From contig NZ_OBDY01000040.1 of the NCBI RefSeq assembly GCF_900215205.1, forward strand, positions 1 to 64,000: a stretch of 64,000 nt of DNA. Direction: 5' to 3'. The notes under the pieces were generated by a model that was not told the DNA's origin, did no database searches, and saw only the letters and a program-made list of their open reading frames with translations. Position numbers and translations under genes: made by a program. The stretch is from Paractinoplanes atraurantiacus (GTDB lineage: Bacteria > Actinomycetota > Actinomycetes > Mycobacteriales > Micromonosporaceae). Shown here piece after piece: positions 43,447 through 52,968 of this stretch (within the stretch, counting starts at the first letter, position 1; each line of letters begins with the position of its first letter).

Positions 43447-44649
43447 ATGACTGCCGAACGACGGATCCACTGGGCCGTGCTGCCGTCCGACGAGGCCGGA
43501 ACGAGCGGCCGCCTGTCCGGGCATAGCGTGCGCGTCGGCGACCAAACGCTGATCTGGTCGGAGGAGGAGGCCCAGCCGTCGGCCCGCGTTGCGCGCACGG
43601 GTGTGGTGGCGTCGGGGTTGTCCCTGGTGACGCAGGTGGGGCGGGCCTTCCAGGAGGCGCACCCCGACGTGCCGGTCGTGCTCGACCACGGCCGCCACCT
43701 CGTCGTCGAGGGCGGCGAGGCGCTGCGCGGCAAGGACGACACGTGCTGGCGGGTGGAGCCGATGCCGGCCGATCCGGTCGTCGTCGACCGGCCGGAGCCG
43801 CGGGCCCGGCGCGTCGACCCGGTGGTCGAGAACGTGCTCGTGGGAGTCGCTCGTCCGCCGTACGAAAGCAATCTGACCTGGATCTCGGAGCTGGAGACCC
43901 GGCACTCGCTCAGCGACGGGTTCCGGCAGGCGGCCGATCGGGCCGAGATGGCGCTGACGACCCTGGGGTACGCGACGTCGCGCCAGACGGTGAGCGTCGG
44001 CGGCGGGCAGAGCGCGAACGTGATCGCCGACCGGCCCGGCCAGGCTTCCGACCGCCAAGTCGTGCTGGTGACGGCCCATCTCGACTCGGTCAACCAGGCC
44101 GGCGGCACGAAAGCGCCGGGCGCCGACGACAACGGCAGCGGCGCGGCCGGCGTGCTGCTGCTGGCGAGCGCCCTGGCCGCCCACGAGTGGCAGAACGACC
44201 TGCGGCTCATCCTGTTCGGCGGCGAGGAGCAGGGCCTGTTCGGCAGCAAGCACTACGTGGCGGGACTGTCGCCGGACGAGCGCGGCCGGATCCGCGCCGT
44301 CCTCAACATGGACATGATCGGCGTCCGCAACGGAGAAGAGCCGGGCGTGCTGCTGGAGGGCGCACCGGTCTCCAAGGCCCTGATCGACGACCTGGCCGCG
44401 GCGGCCGCCACCTACACCGGGTTGCGGGTGGAGACGTCGCTCAACCCGTTCGCCAGCGACCACGTGCCGTTCATCGTGGCCGGCGTCCCGGCAGTGCTGA
44501 CCATCGAGGGCAACGACAGCGCCAACGGCACCATCCACAGTGCGAACGACCTGCTCACGCACATCGACTACGGGCTGGCGCTGGAGATCTTGCGGATGAA
44601 CGCGGCCGCCCTGGCCGGGTGGCTTCGCCCCGTGGAGGTGGCAGGCTAA
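43447..44649 (+). CDS. M28-family zinc aminopeptidase-like protein
   Basis: 400 residues. Catalytic half at about 195-400: TAHLDSVN (zinc His and Asp), GADDNGSGAAG (bridging Asp), FGGEEQGLFGSKHYV (general-base Glu and zinc Glu), NMDMIG (zinc Asp) and TIHSANDLLTH (zinc His). The first ~140 residues form an extra N-terminal part with no recognised domain. No signal peptide was found, so it appears cytoplasmic, which is unusual for this family where many members are secreted. GGGAGG lies 12 bases before the ATG. Confidence 0.87.
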   Translation: MTAERRIHWAVLPSDEAGTSGRLSGHSVRVGDQTLIWSEEEAQPSARVARTGVVASGLSLVTQVGRAFQEAHPDVPVVLDHGRHLVVEGGEALRGKDDTCWRVEPMPADPVVVDRPEPRARRVDPVVENVLVGVARPPYESNLTWISELETRHSLSDGFRQAADRAEMALTTLGYATSRQTVSVGGGQSANVIADRPGQASDRQVVLVTAHLDSVNQAGGTKAPGADDNGSGAAGVLLLASALAAHEWQNDLRLILFGGEEQGLFGSKHYVAGLSPDERGRIRAVLNMDMIGVRNGEEPGVLLEGAPVSKALIDDLAAAAATYTGLRVETSLNPFASDHVPFIVAGVPAVLTIEGNDSANGTIHSANDLLTHIDYGLALEILRMNAAALAGWLRPVEVAG

Positions 44650-44691
44650 CATTGCCGCGGTTTCGTCCTTTGCAAGCGAAAACGAGGCGAC

Positions 44692-45375
44692 ATGCGGTGG
44701 TTCCGGCGCGGGTCGGGCAGTCAGAAGGACCCCGGCCAGCAGCAGGCCCTCGTCGACGACGTCCGCGGCCGGTACGGTCCGCACCTGCCCGGCACGTTCC
44801 TCCAGCAGGCCGACGCGGCCGCCGCGCAACTCAGCGGTGACGACGGCCTGCTGGCCGCGGCCCAGATCGTGCGAGAGTTCGCCGACGCCGCCCACGCGGA
44901 CGTGGCCGGTCAGGTCGCCGGCTACGGCTACGCGGTCGACCGCCGCAACTATCGTCCGCTGTGGAGGGAGTTGGGCAGCCGCCTGCGCTGGAACCTGTGG
45001 GCCCTGCCCGGCGGCCTCCACCCGTACATCCAGGTCAGCGGCGCCGTCGCGGCGATCGGGGCCGACCCCAAGCGGGTCACGAAGGTGACCGACCCGGGCC
45101 CGCTGATGGCCCACCTGTTCGAGATCCTCGACCTGACGATCGCCGGCTGGGAGTTCGCCCGGGTCCGCCCCGACACCGACGCCGCCACCCTGGTCCACCG
45201 CATCATCGGCACCACCCGCGACCTGCGGGCGGCCTGGGACGAGCCGCCACTGCCCCAGCCGGTCCGCGAGCTGATGCGCCGCAACAACACCATCAACATC
45301 TACGACCCGGCCTCCCCGGCCGTCGTCGGCGGTTTCAACCCGGGCAAGGAGATGCGCGAGGCCCTCCTGGCGTAG
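44692..45375 (+). CDS. Hypothetical protein
   Basis: 227 residues, GAGGCGAC upstream of ATG. Alpha-helical, soluble, with RYGPHLPGTFLQQADAAAAQL, YRPLWRELGSRLRWNLWALPGGLHPYIQVSG and INIYDPASPAVVGGFNPGKEMREALLA at its C-terminus. Not matched to a known family. Codon use is good and the frame ends without overlap. No context clue beyond its position after the M28 peptidase, 42 bases downstream. Confidence 0.78.
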   Translation: MRWFRRGSGSQKDPGQQQALVDDVRGRYGPHLPGTFLQQADAAAAQLSGDDGLLAAAQIVREFADAAHADVAGQVAGYGYAVDRRNYRPLWRELGSRLRWNLWALPGGLHPYIQVSGAVAAIGADPKRVTKVTDPGPLMAHLFEILDLTIAGWEFARVRPDTDAATLVHRIIGTTRDLRAAWDEPPLPQPVRELMRRNNTINIYDPASPAVVGGFNPGKEMREALLA

Positions 45376-45452
45376 GACGGGGCGGCGGCCCGGCCGGCTG
45401 GCTGGCTGGCTGTGGCCGATGGGAACCGTGCTGGTCTCGGTCCTGCGACAGC

Positions 45453-45842
45453 GTGACCATCGGGCCGGCGGCCGCCGCCGACTACATCCGGCTCCAGGCC
45501 GTCGCCGCCGCCCTGGCCCGCCGCCGGCCCGACACAGTCTCCCGCCGGACCGCCGACGCCATCCTCGACCTGCTGCATGACCGCCCCGCCGAGGCCCAGC
45601 GGACCCTGTTGGGCATCTCCCCCTCGGCCGGCCCCGACGCGGCCCAGGCAGCGCTGATCCGCGCGATCGCGCAGGCGGCCCTGCATGATCACGCCCAGGC
45701 CGACCGGCTGGTCAACGCCGTCAACCGCGCCCATATGGAGGCCGGCACCCCCGGCGCGGAAGATCCGGCGCCCGTGCTGACCGACATTCTGGCGGCCCAC
45801 CGCGCGCGAACCGGCCGAGACGTTCGCTCCCCGGCGCCGTAG
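45453..45842 (+). CDS. Hypothetical protein, HEAT/TPR-like helical
   Basis: 129 residues from GTG 45453. Helical, Ala-rich: AAAADYIRLQAVAAALARRRPDTV, AILDLLHDRPAEAQRTLLG, AALIRAIAQAALHDHAQADRLVNAVNRAHMEA. No known family. The start is uncertain, and the open frame extends upstream on this strand without a better start. A tail DRVRSPAP-like segment ends it. Moderate coding support only. Confidence 0.5.
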   Translation: MTIGPAAAADYIRLQAVAAALARRRPDTVSRRTADAILDLLHDRPAEAQRTLLGISPSAGPDAAQAALIRAIAQAALHDHAQADRLVNAVNRAHMEAGTPGAEDPAPVLTDILAAHRARTGRDVRSPAP

Positions 45843-45929
45843 TCGGCCGGGGCGTCCCGGCCCCATCGCGCCGGGTGAATGGCACACACGGTATTACCAA
45901 TCACGTACGTCAATAGGTAATAGTGCATT

Positions 45930-48428
45930 GTGGACCTCTCACGGCTCGCCGCGGGCTTCGGCGCGGCTCTGCTCATCACCGCCTTTCCCGTGCCCGCGCA
46001 CGCCGACGACCGGGCCTCGACCCGGGAATTCGGCAACGGGCCCGAGCGCAACGAGGTCGCGGCGACCGACAGCGCGGCGGCGCGGATCCTGGCGGCCGTG
46101 GCCCCGGAGGCGGCCTGGAAACCCGGCCGGCAGGGCTATCCGCGGCAGCACGAGTTGCGGGTCTACCCGCCGAACCCGGAGGACCGCTCGATCAAGCTCG
46201 GCCTCATCCCGTACCACCAAATCGCCCCTGAACTGAACGCCTTGCAGCAGGCCTCGAACCGGGTGTCGGCCGAGGTCGTCGGGCGTTCGGCGCTGGACCG
46301 GGATCTCTATCTGGTGACCGTCACGGCGCCCGAGAGCGCGGCCGAGGCGGCCCGGCAGGAGCGCTGGCGCGAGCTCATCGAGAACGACCCGGTGGCCGCG
46401 AGGCGGGACCGGTCGCTGGCCCGCGGGTACAAGACGCCGGTCTGGATCAACGCGAACATCCACGGCGACGAGTGGGAGGGCACCGACGGGGCGCTGCGGG
46501 TCATCGAGCGGCTCGCCACCGCGACCGACGCCGCCACCGCCGCCTTCCTGGCCCGCAGCCGGGTCTACGTCACGGTCACCAACAACCCGGACGGGCGGAT
46601 CGCCGGCACCCGGGTCAACGGGGCCGGCTTCGACATCAACCGCGACCACGCCACGAGCTCGCAGCCGGAGTCGCGCGCGGTCCGCGACGTCGTCATCGCC
46701 ACCCAGCCGTTCGTGATGCTCGACGAGCACGGCTACACCGGCACCACGCTGATCGAGCCGGCCACGCCGCCGCACGGGCAGAACTACGAGTACGACCTCT
46801 ACATCAAGCACGCCCTGCCGAACGCGCTCGGCATGGAGGCCGCGATCCAGCGCCTCGGACATCCGGAGACCACCCGGGCCGACATCCCGTTCCGGGACTA
46901 CGCTTCCGGTGACTGGGACGACTGGCCGCCCATCTTCACCCCGATGTACGCCATGTACCACGGCGCGATCGGCCACACCGTCGAGATCCCGTTGCAGGTC
47001 AACCGGGGCCTCTACACCACGCTTCCGGTCGAGGAGCTGCGCCGCCGCTCGGGCGTCAACACCGATGTCGCGGCCGCGACGATCGAGGCGGCCTTGACGT
47101 ACGCCGACACGAACCGCGCCTCGCTGCTGGCCGGCCAGATCGAGCAGTTCCGCCGCGGCTGGGCCGGCGAGCCGCAGCGCCAGGTCCCGGACGGCTACGT
47201 GCCCGGCTACGGACCCGAGGACCGCTACTCGACCGACTTCCCCCGGGCGTACGTCGTCCCGGCCGGCGCTCGCCAGCGTTCCGCGCCGGCCGCGGCCCGC
47301 CTCGTCAATCACCTGATCGCCAACGACGTCCGGGTCACCAAGGCCCGCACCGCCTTCACCTTGAACGGCCGCCGCTACCCGGCCGGCTCCTACGTCGTCG
47401 ACATGCACCAGCCCAAGCGTGGCCTGGCCAACGTGCTGCTCGAGGCCGGCCGCGACATCTCCGACCTGGTGCCGCAGATGTACGACATCTCCGGCTGGAG
47501 TCACCGCCTGCTCTGGGGCGCTTCGGTCGACATCAGCCGCACCGCCGCACCACGCGTGGCGACATCGCCCGTATCGAGTGTTGTGTTCCGCGGCAGTATT
47601 CCCAAGAGCCGGGAGCTGGCTCTCACGCTGCGGGACCCGGCCGACATCCGCGCTGTCAACGCCCTTCTCGACCAGGGAATCAAATTGCGGTTGTACGGCG
47701 CGGCCACCGTCGTGCTTCCGGCCTCGGCGGCGTGGATCGCGGACCGCTTCGGTGTACGCCTCGACGCCGCCCCTCGCGGCGCTGCGGGCACCCCGATCTC
47801 GCGTCCGGTGCTGGCCGCCGCCGTGGCCGCCGACGAGCTGTTCGCGTTGCGGGAGATGGGCTTCGACGTACGGACCGTCTCCACCGCCAGTCTGAACGCG
47901 GGCGCGAGCCTGGCCGGGGTGACCGGCCTGATCGTGTCCTCCGGCCTGAACTACGCGCAGCTCGGCGAGGCCGCCAAGGCTCAGGTCGACGACCTGCTCA
48001 GCCGCGGCGGCGTCGTCACCCGTGGCGTCACCGGCGCCACCTTCAACGCGGCCGCCGGCCTGCTCCCGGCGACCGCGGTCGCGGGCCGCGGCGACGCCAA
48101 CGGAGTCGTCGCCGTCCGCAACACCGGCCGGGTCGTCGGCGAGGACTCGCCGCCGCACTCGTTCGTCTACTCGCCGCTGTGGTTCACCGGCACCGGATTC
48201 ACCGTCGAGCAGCGCTACGCCGACGAGCCGCTCGTCGCCGGCCACTGGCTGCCCACGGCCCCCGGCGTGGGCGGCCCGTCGCAGGCGGCGGGCCAGGCCT
48301 CGGTGGTCTCCGGCACCACGGCCCGCGGCAGCCGGGCCGTCCTGTTCGGCACCGAGACTCTGTTCCGCGCCCACCCGAAGGGTTTGTACGCGCAGTTCGC
48401 CCGAGCGCTCTACTGGACAAATTCATAG
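45930..48428 (+). CDS. Secreted M14-family zinc carboxypeptidase
   Basis: 832 residues from GTG. Signal peptide about 1-25 (PAHADD). The M14 domain has zinc ligands in NANIHGDEWEGTDG (His, Glu), a substrate-binding Asn-Arg-type DINRDH region, DEHGYTG with a further metal His, and IGHTVEIPLQVNRG with the catalytic Glu. A C-terminal half of about 400 residues with YVVDMHQPKRGLANVLLEAGRDISDLVPQMYD is characteristic of large bacterial M14 proteins. Exported peptidase acting on peptides or peptidoglycan-derived peptides (inference). Upstream TAATAG and an inverted ATTACC/GGTAAT pair suggest a short-leader promoter. Confidence 0.9.
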   Translation: MDLSRLAAGFGAALLITAFPVPAHADDRASTREFGNGPERNEVAATDSAAARILAAVAPEAAWKPGRQGYPRQHELRVYPPNPEDRSIKLGLIPYHQIAPELNALQQASNRVSAEVVGRSALDRDLYLVTVTAPESAAEAARQERWRELIENDPVAARRDRSLARGYKTPVWINANIHGDEWEGTDGALRVIERLATATDAATAAFLARSRVYVTVTNNPDGRIAGTRVNGAGFDINRDHATSSQPESRAVRDVVIATQPFVMLDEHGYTGTTLIEPATPPHGQNYEYDLYIKHALPNALGMEAAIQRLGHPETTRADIPFRDYASGDWDDWPPIFTPMYAMYHGAIGHTVEIPLQVNRGLYTTLPVEELRRRSGVNTDVAAATIEAALTYADTNRASLLAGQIEQFRRGWAGEPQRQVPDGYVPGYGPEDRYSTDFPRAYVVPAGARQRSAPAAARLVNHLIANDVRVTKARTAFTLNGRRYPAGSYVVDMHQPKRGLANVLLEAGRDISDLVPQMYDISGWSHRLLWGASVDISRTAAPRVATSPVSSVVFRGSIPKSRELALTLRDPADIRAVNALLDQGIKLRLYGAATVVLPASAAWIADRFGVRLDAAPRGAAGTPISRPVLAAAVAADELFALREMGFDVRTVSTASLNAGASLAGVTGLIVSSGLNYAQLGEAAKAQVDDLLSRGGVVTRGVTGATFNAAAGLLPATAVAGRGDANGVVAVRNTGRVVGEDSPPHSFVYSPLWFTGTGFTVEQRYADEPLVAGHWLPTAPGVGGPSQAAGQASVVSGTTARGSRAVLFGTETLFRAHPKGLYAQFARALYWTNS

Positions 48429-48462
48429 ACTTCAACCGGGGTTGAGGCCCTACGGTGTCCCG

Positions 48463-49770
48463 ATGGGGCGGGTCTTCTACCAACTGCTGGTCAACACACT
48501 GCTGGTCTCGGTCATCAACTTCACCGTGTGGTTCGCGATCACGTTCTACGTGTACATCGAGACCCGATCGGTCTTCGCCACCGGCGTCATCTCCGGCATC
48601 TTCCTGGTGATGACGGCGCTGACCGGCATCTGGTTCGGCAGCCTGGTCGACCACTACCGCAAGAAGACAGTCATGCAGGCGTCGGCGCTGGCTTCATTCC
48701 TGCTGTACGGGGTGGCGCTGCTCCTCTACCAGACGACGCCCCGCGACGAGTGGCGCGATCCCACGAGCGTTCGGCTGTGGCTCCTGGTGGTGCTGCTCAT
48801 GTTCGGCGTGATCGCCGGCAACGTGCGCACGATCGCCCTGCCCACGATGGTGACGGTCCTGATCGAGGAGGACAAGCGGGACCGCGCGAACGGCTTGGTC
48901 GGCACCGCCTCCGGCGTCTCGTTCCTGGTCACCTCGGTGATCAGTGGCTTGTTGGTCGCCCTGGGCGGCATGTTGTGGGTCCTGGTGGTCGCCCTCGGGG
49001 TGCTCGGCGTCGCGGTGCTGGCCCTGACGTTCGTCCGGATGCCGTTTTTCGCTGCCGCAGCCACGGAGAAGCGCTCGGTCGACCTGCGCGGCACGATCCG
49101 GGTGATCGGAGGGGTGCCCGGCCTGCCCGCACTGATCGCCTTCTCGGCCTTCAACAATCTGCTCGGCGGCATCTTCATGGCGCTGCTGGACGCGTACGGC
49201 CTCTCCTTGGTCTCGGTCCAGACCTGGGGTTTGCTGTGGGGTGCCCTGAGCACAGGCTTCATCGTCGGCGGCCTGCTGATAGCGCGCACCGGCCTGGGCA
49301 AGAACCCGGTCTGGCTCCTCCTGATGGTCAACATGATCCTCTGGACCGTGACCCTGGTCTTCCCACTCCGCGACTCGATCGTCTGGCTGACCGCGGGCCT
49401 CTACATCTACATGCTCGCCGTCCCGTACGCCGAGGCGGCCGAGCAGACGATCCTGCAGAAGGTGGTCCCGTTCGAGCGCCAGGGCCGGGTCTTCGGCTTC
49501 GCCCAGAGTGTCGAGCAGGCCGCTTCCCCACTGACTGCCTTCCTGATCTCCCCCATAGCCCAGTTCGTCTTCATCCCTTTCATGACCGACGGCGCCGGCG
49601 CACGCCTGATAGGCGACTGGTTCGGCACAGGCGCCAACCGCGGCTTGGCCTTGGTCTTCGCCCTGACCGGCATCATCGGCATCGCCGCCACGACGATCGC
49701 CCTGCGAAGCCGCCCCTACCGCCGCCTGAGCCACCGCTACACCGAAGACCCAGCCCCCATCCCGTCCTGA
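48463..49770 (+). CDS. MFS transporter
   Basis: 435 residues with twelve predicted helices. The first cytoplasmic loop has GSLVDHYRKKTVM, matching the MFS G-x-x-x-D-(R/K) motif, and the middle loop is about 30 residues. Layout resembles enterobactin/tetracycline-type exporters of the 12-helix class. Substrate unknown. It starts 34 bases after the M14 gene and may be co-transcribed with it. No obvious ribosome-binding site. Confidence 0.87.
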   Translation: MGRVFYQLLVNTLLVSVINFTVWFAITFYVYIETRSVFATGVISGIFLVMTALTGIWFGSLVDHYRKKTVMQASALASFLLYGVALLLYQTTPRDEWRDPTSVRLWLLVVLLMFGVIAGNVRTIALPTMVTVLIEEDKRDRANGLVGTASGVSFLVTSVISGLLVALGGMLWVLVVALGVLGVAVLALTFVRMPFFAAAATEKRSVDLRGTIRVIGGVPGLPALIAFSAFNNLLGGIFMALLDAYGLSLVSVQTWGLLWGALSTGFIVGGLLIARTGLGKNPVWLLLMVNMILWTVTLVFPLRDSIVWLTAGLYIYMLAVPYAEAAEQTILQKVVPFERQGRVFGFAQSVEQAASPLTAFLISPIAQFVFIPFMTDGAGARLIGDWFGTGANRGLALVFALTGIIGIAATTIALRSRPYRRLSHRYTEDPAPIPS

Positions 49771-49785
49771 CCCCACCGCCCCACC

Positions 49786-49845
49786 GCCGCCCCACTCCGC
49801 GCCGCCCCACTCCGCGCCGCCCCACTCCGCGCCGCCCCACTCCGC
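49786..49845. repeat. 15-bp tandem repeat, four perfect copies
   Basis: GCCGCCCCACTCCGC occurs at 49786, 49801, 49816 and 49831, followed by degenerate GC-rich copies to about 49890. It lies in the spacer after the MFS gene. The low-complexity frame it opens on the minus strand (VGRRG repeats) is not considered a gene. Confidence 0.9.
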
Positions 49846-49975
49846 GCCGCCCCGCGCCGCCCCGCGCCGCGCCGCCCCGCGCGCCGCCTCGCTGCCAGTC
49901 CGCGCCGCCCCCGCGCCCGCGCCGTCTCCCCCGCCCCACCTGTGCTGGTTCCTCCGCCGGGCCTATGATCGACTC

Positions 49976-50422
49976 GTGGTTGAACGTGTTCAAGTAATGC
50001 GAGCGGCGCCCTCGGCCCGCTGGTGTGCGGCAGCGGCGTCGGGCTACAGCTTGGCGGCCGGGCTTGTGCTCCTCCGCGCTGATACCTCGGAGACCGCCTT
50101 CTTCGGGTCCGTCGCCGGCACCTTCCTGGTGCTGACGCTGCTCCCCCAGCCCTTCCGCCGGCACACGTCGTTTCGGGCGGACTGCCGGATCGCGGTTGTC
50201 CTGAGCGTCCTCGCCCAGTTCCTGGTCTTCTTCTTCGGCGGGTGCCTGTTTCTGCCCACTATCGCGATGCTGGTCCTGGCCGCGCTCCGCCCGCCACGAG
50301 CGGCCTCGGTCGCGCCCGACCCGCGCTCATGGCGGGAACGCTGGGAGATCACCGTCCGGCGCGCGATCGCCGGCTCGGCGATCGCCGGCCTGCTGCTCTA
50401 CATCGCCGCGGTCACCCGATGA
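49976..50422 (+). CDS. Small hydrophobic membrane protein
   Basis: 148 residues from GTG 49976 (an ATG at 49997 is possible). Four hydrophobic segments: AAAASGYSLAAGLVLL, FFGSVAGTFLVLTLL, IAVVLSVLAQFLVFFFGGCLFL and AIAGSAIAGLLLYIAA, with a basic C-terminus. No known family. TTGAAC and GTTCAA arms (49981-49994) overlap its first codons and may be regulatory. Its stop overlaps the next ATG (ATGA). Confidence 0.65.
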   Translation: MVERVQVMRAAPSARWCAAAASGYSLAAGLVLLRADTSETAFFGSVAGTFLVLTLLPQPFRRHTSFRADCRIAVVLSVLAQFLVFFFGGCLFLPTIAMLVLAALRPPRAASVAPDPRSWRERWEITVRRAIAGSAIAGLLLYIAAVTR

Positions 50423-50634
50423 GCCGCCGGCCGGGTATCGGGCAGCGCGCCTTGGCCGCCGTGTACGTCGCCGTTCTTTGTGCGATGCTCCACGGCCACG
50501 TCGACGAGTCAGGGGTCGGCACGACACACGTCGTCTACCCGCTCGCCCCCGTCGCCGTGCTGCTGGGCTTCGGCGCCTATCTCCTCAGCATCCCGGCCCG
50601 CGTCTGGGGAACGGGCACAAGCCGCGACGACGAA
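50419..50634 (+). CDS. Second small membrane protein ORF, no stop before terminator
   Basis: ATG at 50419 overlaps the preceding TGA. Two hydrophobic helices (ALAAVYVAVLCAMLHG; VVYPLAPVAVLLGFGAYLLSIP). The same frame has no stop until 51336, where it is wholly antisense to katE; the natural end is therefore unclear. The part up to the hairpin (216 bp, 72 codons) is what looks genuine. A lost stop codon or an indel near 50600 are both possible. Confidence 0.42.
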
Positions 50635-50667
50635 GGCGCCGCCGGCCACGTGGCCGGCGGCGCCTTC
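50632..50667. terminator. Perfect 36-bp palindrome, bidirectional terminator
   Basis: GAAGGCGCCGCCGGCCAC followed directly by its complement; 18-bp arms, no spacer. It lies 15 bases beyond the katE stop and at the end of the small membrane ORF, so it can end transcription from both sides. Confidence 0.85.
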
Positions 50668-50681
50668 TCTGTTCGGGATCG

Positions 50682-52922
50682 TCAGGCGACTGTGGCGGGG
50701 AAACGCTCCCAGACCCGGTGGGCGGCCATCAACTGCTGGACCTGGGTCAGGGCGGCGGCGCCGGAGTCGGCGGTGACCACGCCCGGAGTGCTGGTGATGC
50801 CGGCCGAGGCCAGGGCCTCGACGCCCTCGCCCCAGGCGCCGATGGCCTTGGCGTGGCGCCAAGCCTCGTCGAGGAGCAGGACCACCCGCGGGTCGACCGA
50901 GGTGGCCGCGGCGCCCGCCTTGTCGTCCCGGGCCGGGATCGCGTCCGGGGCCGGGACGGGGGCGGCGCCGACCAGGATCGCGTCGAACTCGATCGAGCGG
51001 GCCGTGGCGAACGTGCGCTGCACCGGCAGGCCGCCGACCTTGCCGCCGTGCGGGGCGATGACCAGCGGGACCATGCCGGCCGCCTGGATCGTCTCGCGGA
51101 CCTCGGCCAGGCCGGGCACCTCGGTGCCGTCGGGGCCGACCACGATGCCGACGATGCGGCCGTCCGGCGGCCACTCGGCGCCGACCTGGGACAGGGCGGG
51201 GCTCGGGGCCGGGTCGGCCAGCTCGATGGTGGGCTTCGGGGCGGGCAGGCCCAGGCCGGTGGCGACCTCGGCGCAGAGCACCGGGTCGATGTTGGCCAGC
51301 GACTGGAGCTGGCGCTCCTTGATCGCCTGCTCGTAGCACTTGCCGAGCTCGAAGGTGTAGGCCCGGATGATGTGCTCCTTCTCGACCGGCGACATGCTCA
51401 GCCAGAACAGGCGGACCTGGCTGTAGTGGTCGTCGAACGAGGCCGGGTTCTCCCTGATCTTGGGTGCTTCGGCGACGCGTACGGGGAAATCGAGGAAAGC
51501 CTGCTCTTTGTCACCCGCGGTGAACGGGTTGCCGCCGTCGAGCGAGTTCGGGCGGTACGGCGCCACCCCGGCGTGGACCGCGTGCTGGTGGAAGCCGTCG
51601 CGGAGCATGTCGTTGACGGGGGCGTGCGGCCGGTTGATCGGGATCTGCGAGAAGTTGGGGCCGCCGAGCCGGGTGAGCTGCGTGTCGACGTACGAGAAAA
51701 GCCGCCCCTGAAGCAGTGGATCGTTTGTCACGTCGATGCCCGGGGGCAGGTTGCCGAGGTGGAAGGCCACCTGCTCGGTCTCGGCGAAGAAGTTGCGCGG
51801 GGTGCGGTTGAGCACCAGCTTGCCGACCCGCTGGACCGGCGCCAGCTCCTCCGGCACGATCTTGGTGGGGTCGAGCAGATCGATGCCGGCGAACGTCTCC
51901 TCGGGCGTGTCCGGGAAGACCTGGATGCCGAGCTCCCACTCGGGGAACGCGCCGGACTCGATGGCGTCGTAGAGGTCGCGCCGGTGGAAGTCCGGGTCGA
52001 CGCCCGACGTGATCTGCGCCTCCTCCCAGGTCAGGGAGTGCACGCCGAGCTTGGGCTTCCAGTGGAACTTGGCCAGGACGGTCTCGCCGGCGTCGTTGAT
52101 CAGGCGGAACGTGTGGACGCCGAAGCCCTCCATGGTCCGGTACGAGCGCGGGATGCCCCGGTCGGACATGTTCCACATGGCGTGATGCTGGGCCTCGGTG
52201 TGCAGCGAGACGAAGTCCCAGAACGTGTCGTGCGCGCTCTGAGCCTGCGGGATCTCGCGGTCCGGGTGCGGCTTGCCGGCGTGGATGATGTCCGGGAACT
52301 TGATCGCGTCCTGGATGAAGAACACCGGCATGTTGTTGCCGACCAGGTCGAACGTGCCCTCGTCGGTGTAGAACTTCGTGGCGAAGCCGCGGGTGTCGCG
52401 GACGGTGTCGGCCGAGCCGCGCGAGCCGAGCACGGTCGAGAAGCGCACGAAGACGTCGGTCTCCTTGCCCTTCTTGAGGAAGCCGGCGCGGGTGACGCCC
52501 TCGGCGGTGCCGTAGCCGACGAACACGCCGTGCGCCCCGGCGCCGCGAGCGTGCACGACGCGCTCGGGGATCCGCTCGTGGTCGAAGTGCGTGATCTTCT
52601 CGCGGAAGTGGTGGTCCTGCATGAGGATCGGGCCGCGCGGGCCGGCCTTCAGCGAGTGGTCGGTGTCGCGCAGACGTGCGCCCTGCGACGTCGTCAGATA
52701 GGCGCCCTGCTGGCCTTTGGTCTCGGCGGGTGCGCCGGTTTCAGCTCCGGTGGGTGTACGGGTGTCCGGCGCACCGTGCTCTTTCTTCGGCGGCAGGGGC
52801 TCGACGGGTGTGGTGGGTTCCGCGACGGTCGGCGGAGCGCTCGAGGGCGCGCCGGGCACCGATGGGGTCAGCGCCTCGGCCACCTTTTCCTTGATCTTCT
52901 TAATCGGCTTGCTGGCTGCCAT
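50682..52922 (-). CDS. katE: Large-subunit (HPII-type) catalase
   Basis: 746 residues, typical of clade-2 catalases. Heme-pocket His in PERVVHARGAGAHGVF, conserved Asn/Phe in VGNNMPVFFIQD, Tyr heme ligand in RLFSYVDTQLTRLGGPNF, and a C-terminal DJ-1/PfpI-like domain (RIVGIVVGPDGTEVPGLAEVRETI to the end). It detoxifies hydrogen peroxide in the cytoplasm. GGAGG precedes the ATG by 11 bases. A sigma-B-type promoter lies about 50 bp upstream, and a bidirectional terminator follows. A Pro/Lys-rich N-terminal extension of ~65 residues precedes the catalytic core. Confidence 0.95.
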   Translation of the reverse strand: MAASKPIKKIKEKVAEALTPSVPGAPSSAPPTVAEPTTPVEPLPPKKEHGAPDTRTPTGAETGAPAETKGQQGAYLTTSQGARLRDTDHSLKAGPRGPILMQDHHFREKITHFDHERIPERVVHARGAGAHGVFVGYGTAEGVTRAGFLKKGKETDVFVRFSTVLGSRGSADTVRDTRGFATKFYTDEGTFDLVGNNMPVFFIQDAIKFPDIIHAGKPHPDREIPQAQSAHDTFWDFVSLHTEAQHHAMWNMSDRGIPRSYRTMEGFGVHTFRLINDAGETVLAKFHWKPKLGVHSLTWEEAQITSGVDPDFHRRDLYDAIESGAFPEWELGIQVFPDTPEETFAGIDLLDPTKIVPEELAPVQRVGKLVLNRTPRNFFAETEQVAFHLGNLPPGIDVTNDPLLQGRLFSYVDTQLTRLGGPNFSQIPINRPHAPVNDMLRDGFHQHAVHAGVAPYRPNSLDGGNPFTAGDKEQAFLDFPVRVAEAPKIRENPASFDDHYSQVRLFWLSMSPVEKEHIIRAYTFELGKCYEQAIKERQLQSLANIDPVLCAEVATGLGLPAPKPTIELADPAPSPALSQVGAEWPPDGRIVGIVVGPDGTEVPGLAEVRETIQAAGMVPLVIAPHGGKVGGLPVQRTFATARSIEFDAILVGAAPVPAPDAIPARDDKAGAAATSVDPRVVLLLDEAWRHAKAIGAWGEGVEALASAGITSTPGVVTADSGAAALTQVQQLMAAHRVWERFPATVA

Positions 52923-52968
52923 TTTGCGTAGATCCTCCGGAACGTGGCGGATTGCGTCGCCACCCGGG

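Noticed and set aside
49673..50164. Minus-strand frame with VGRRG repeats
   Set aside because: Produced by the 15-bp GC-rich array; no protein-like features outside the repeat.
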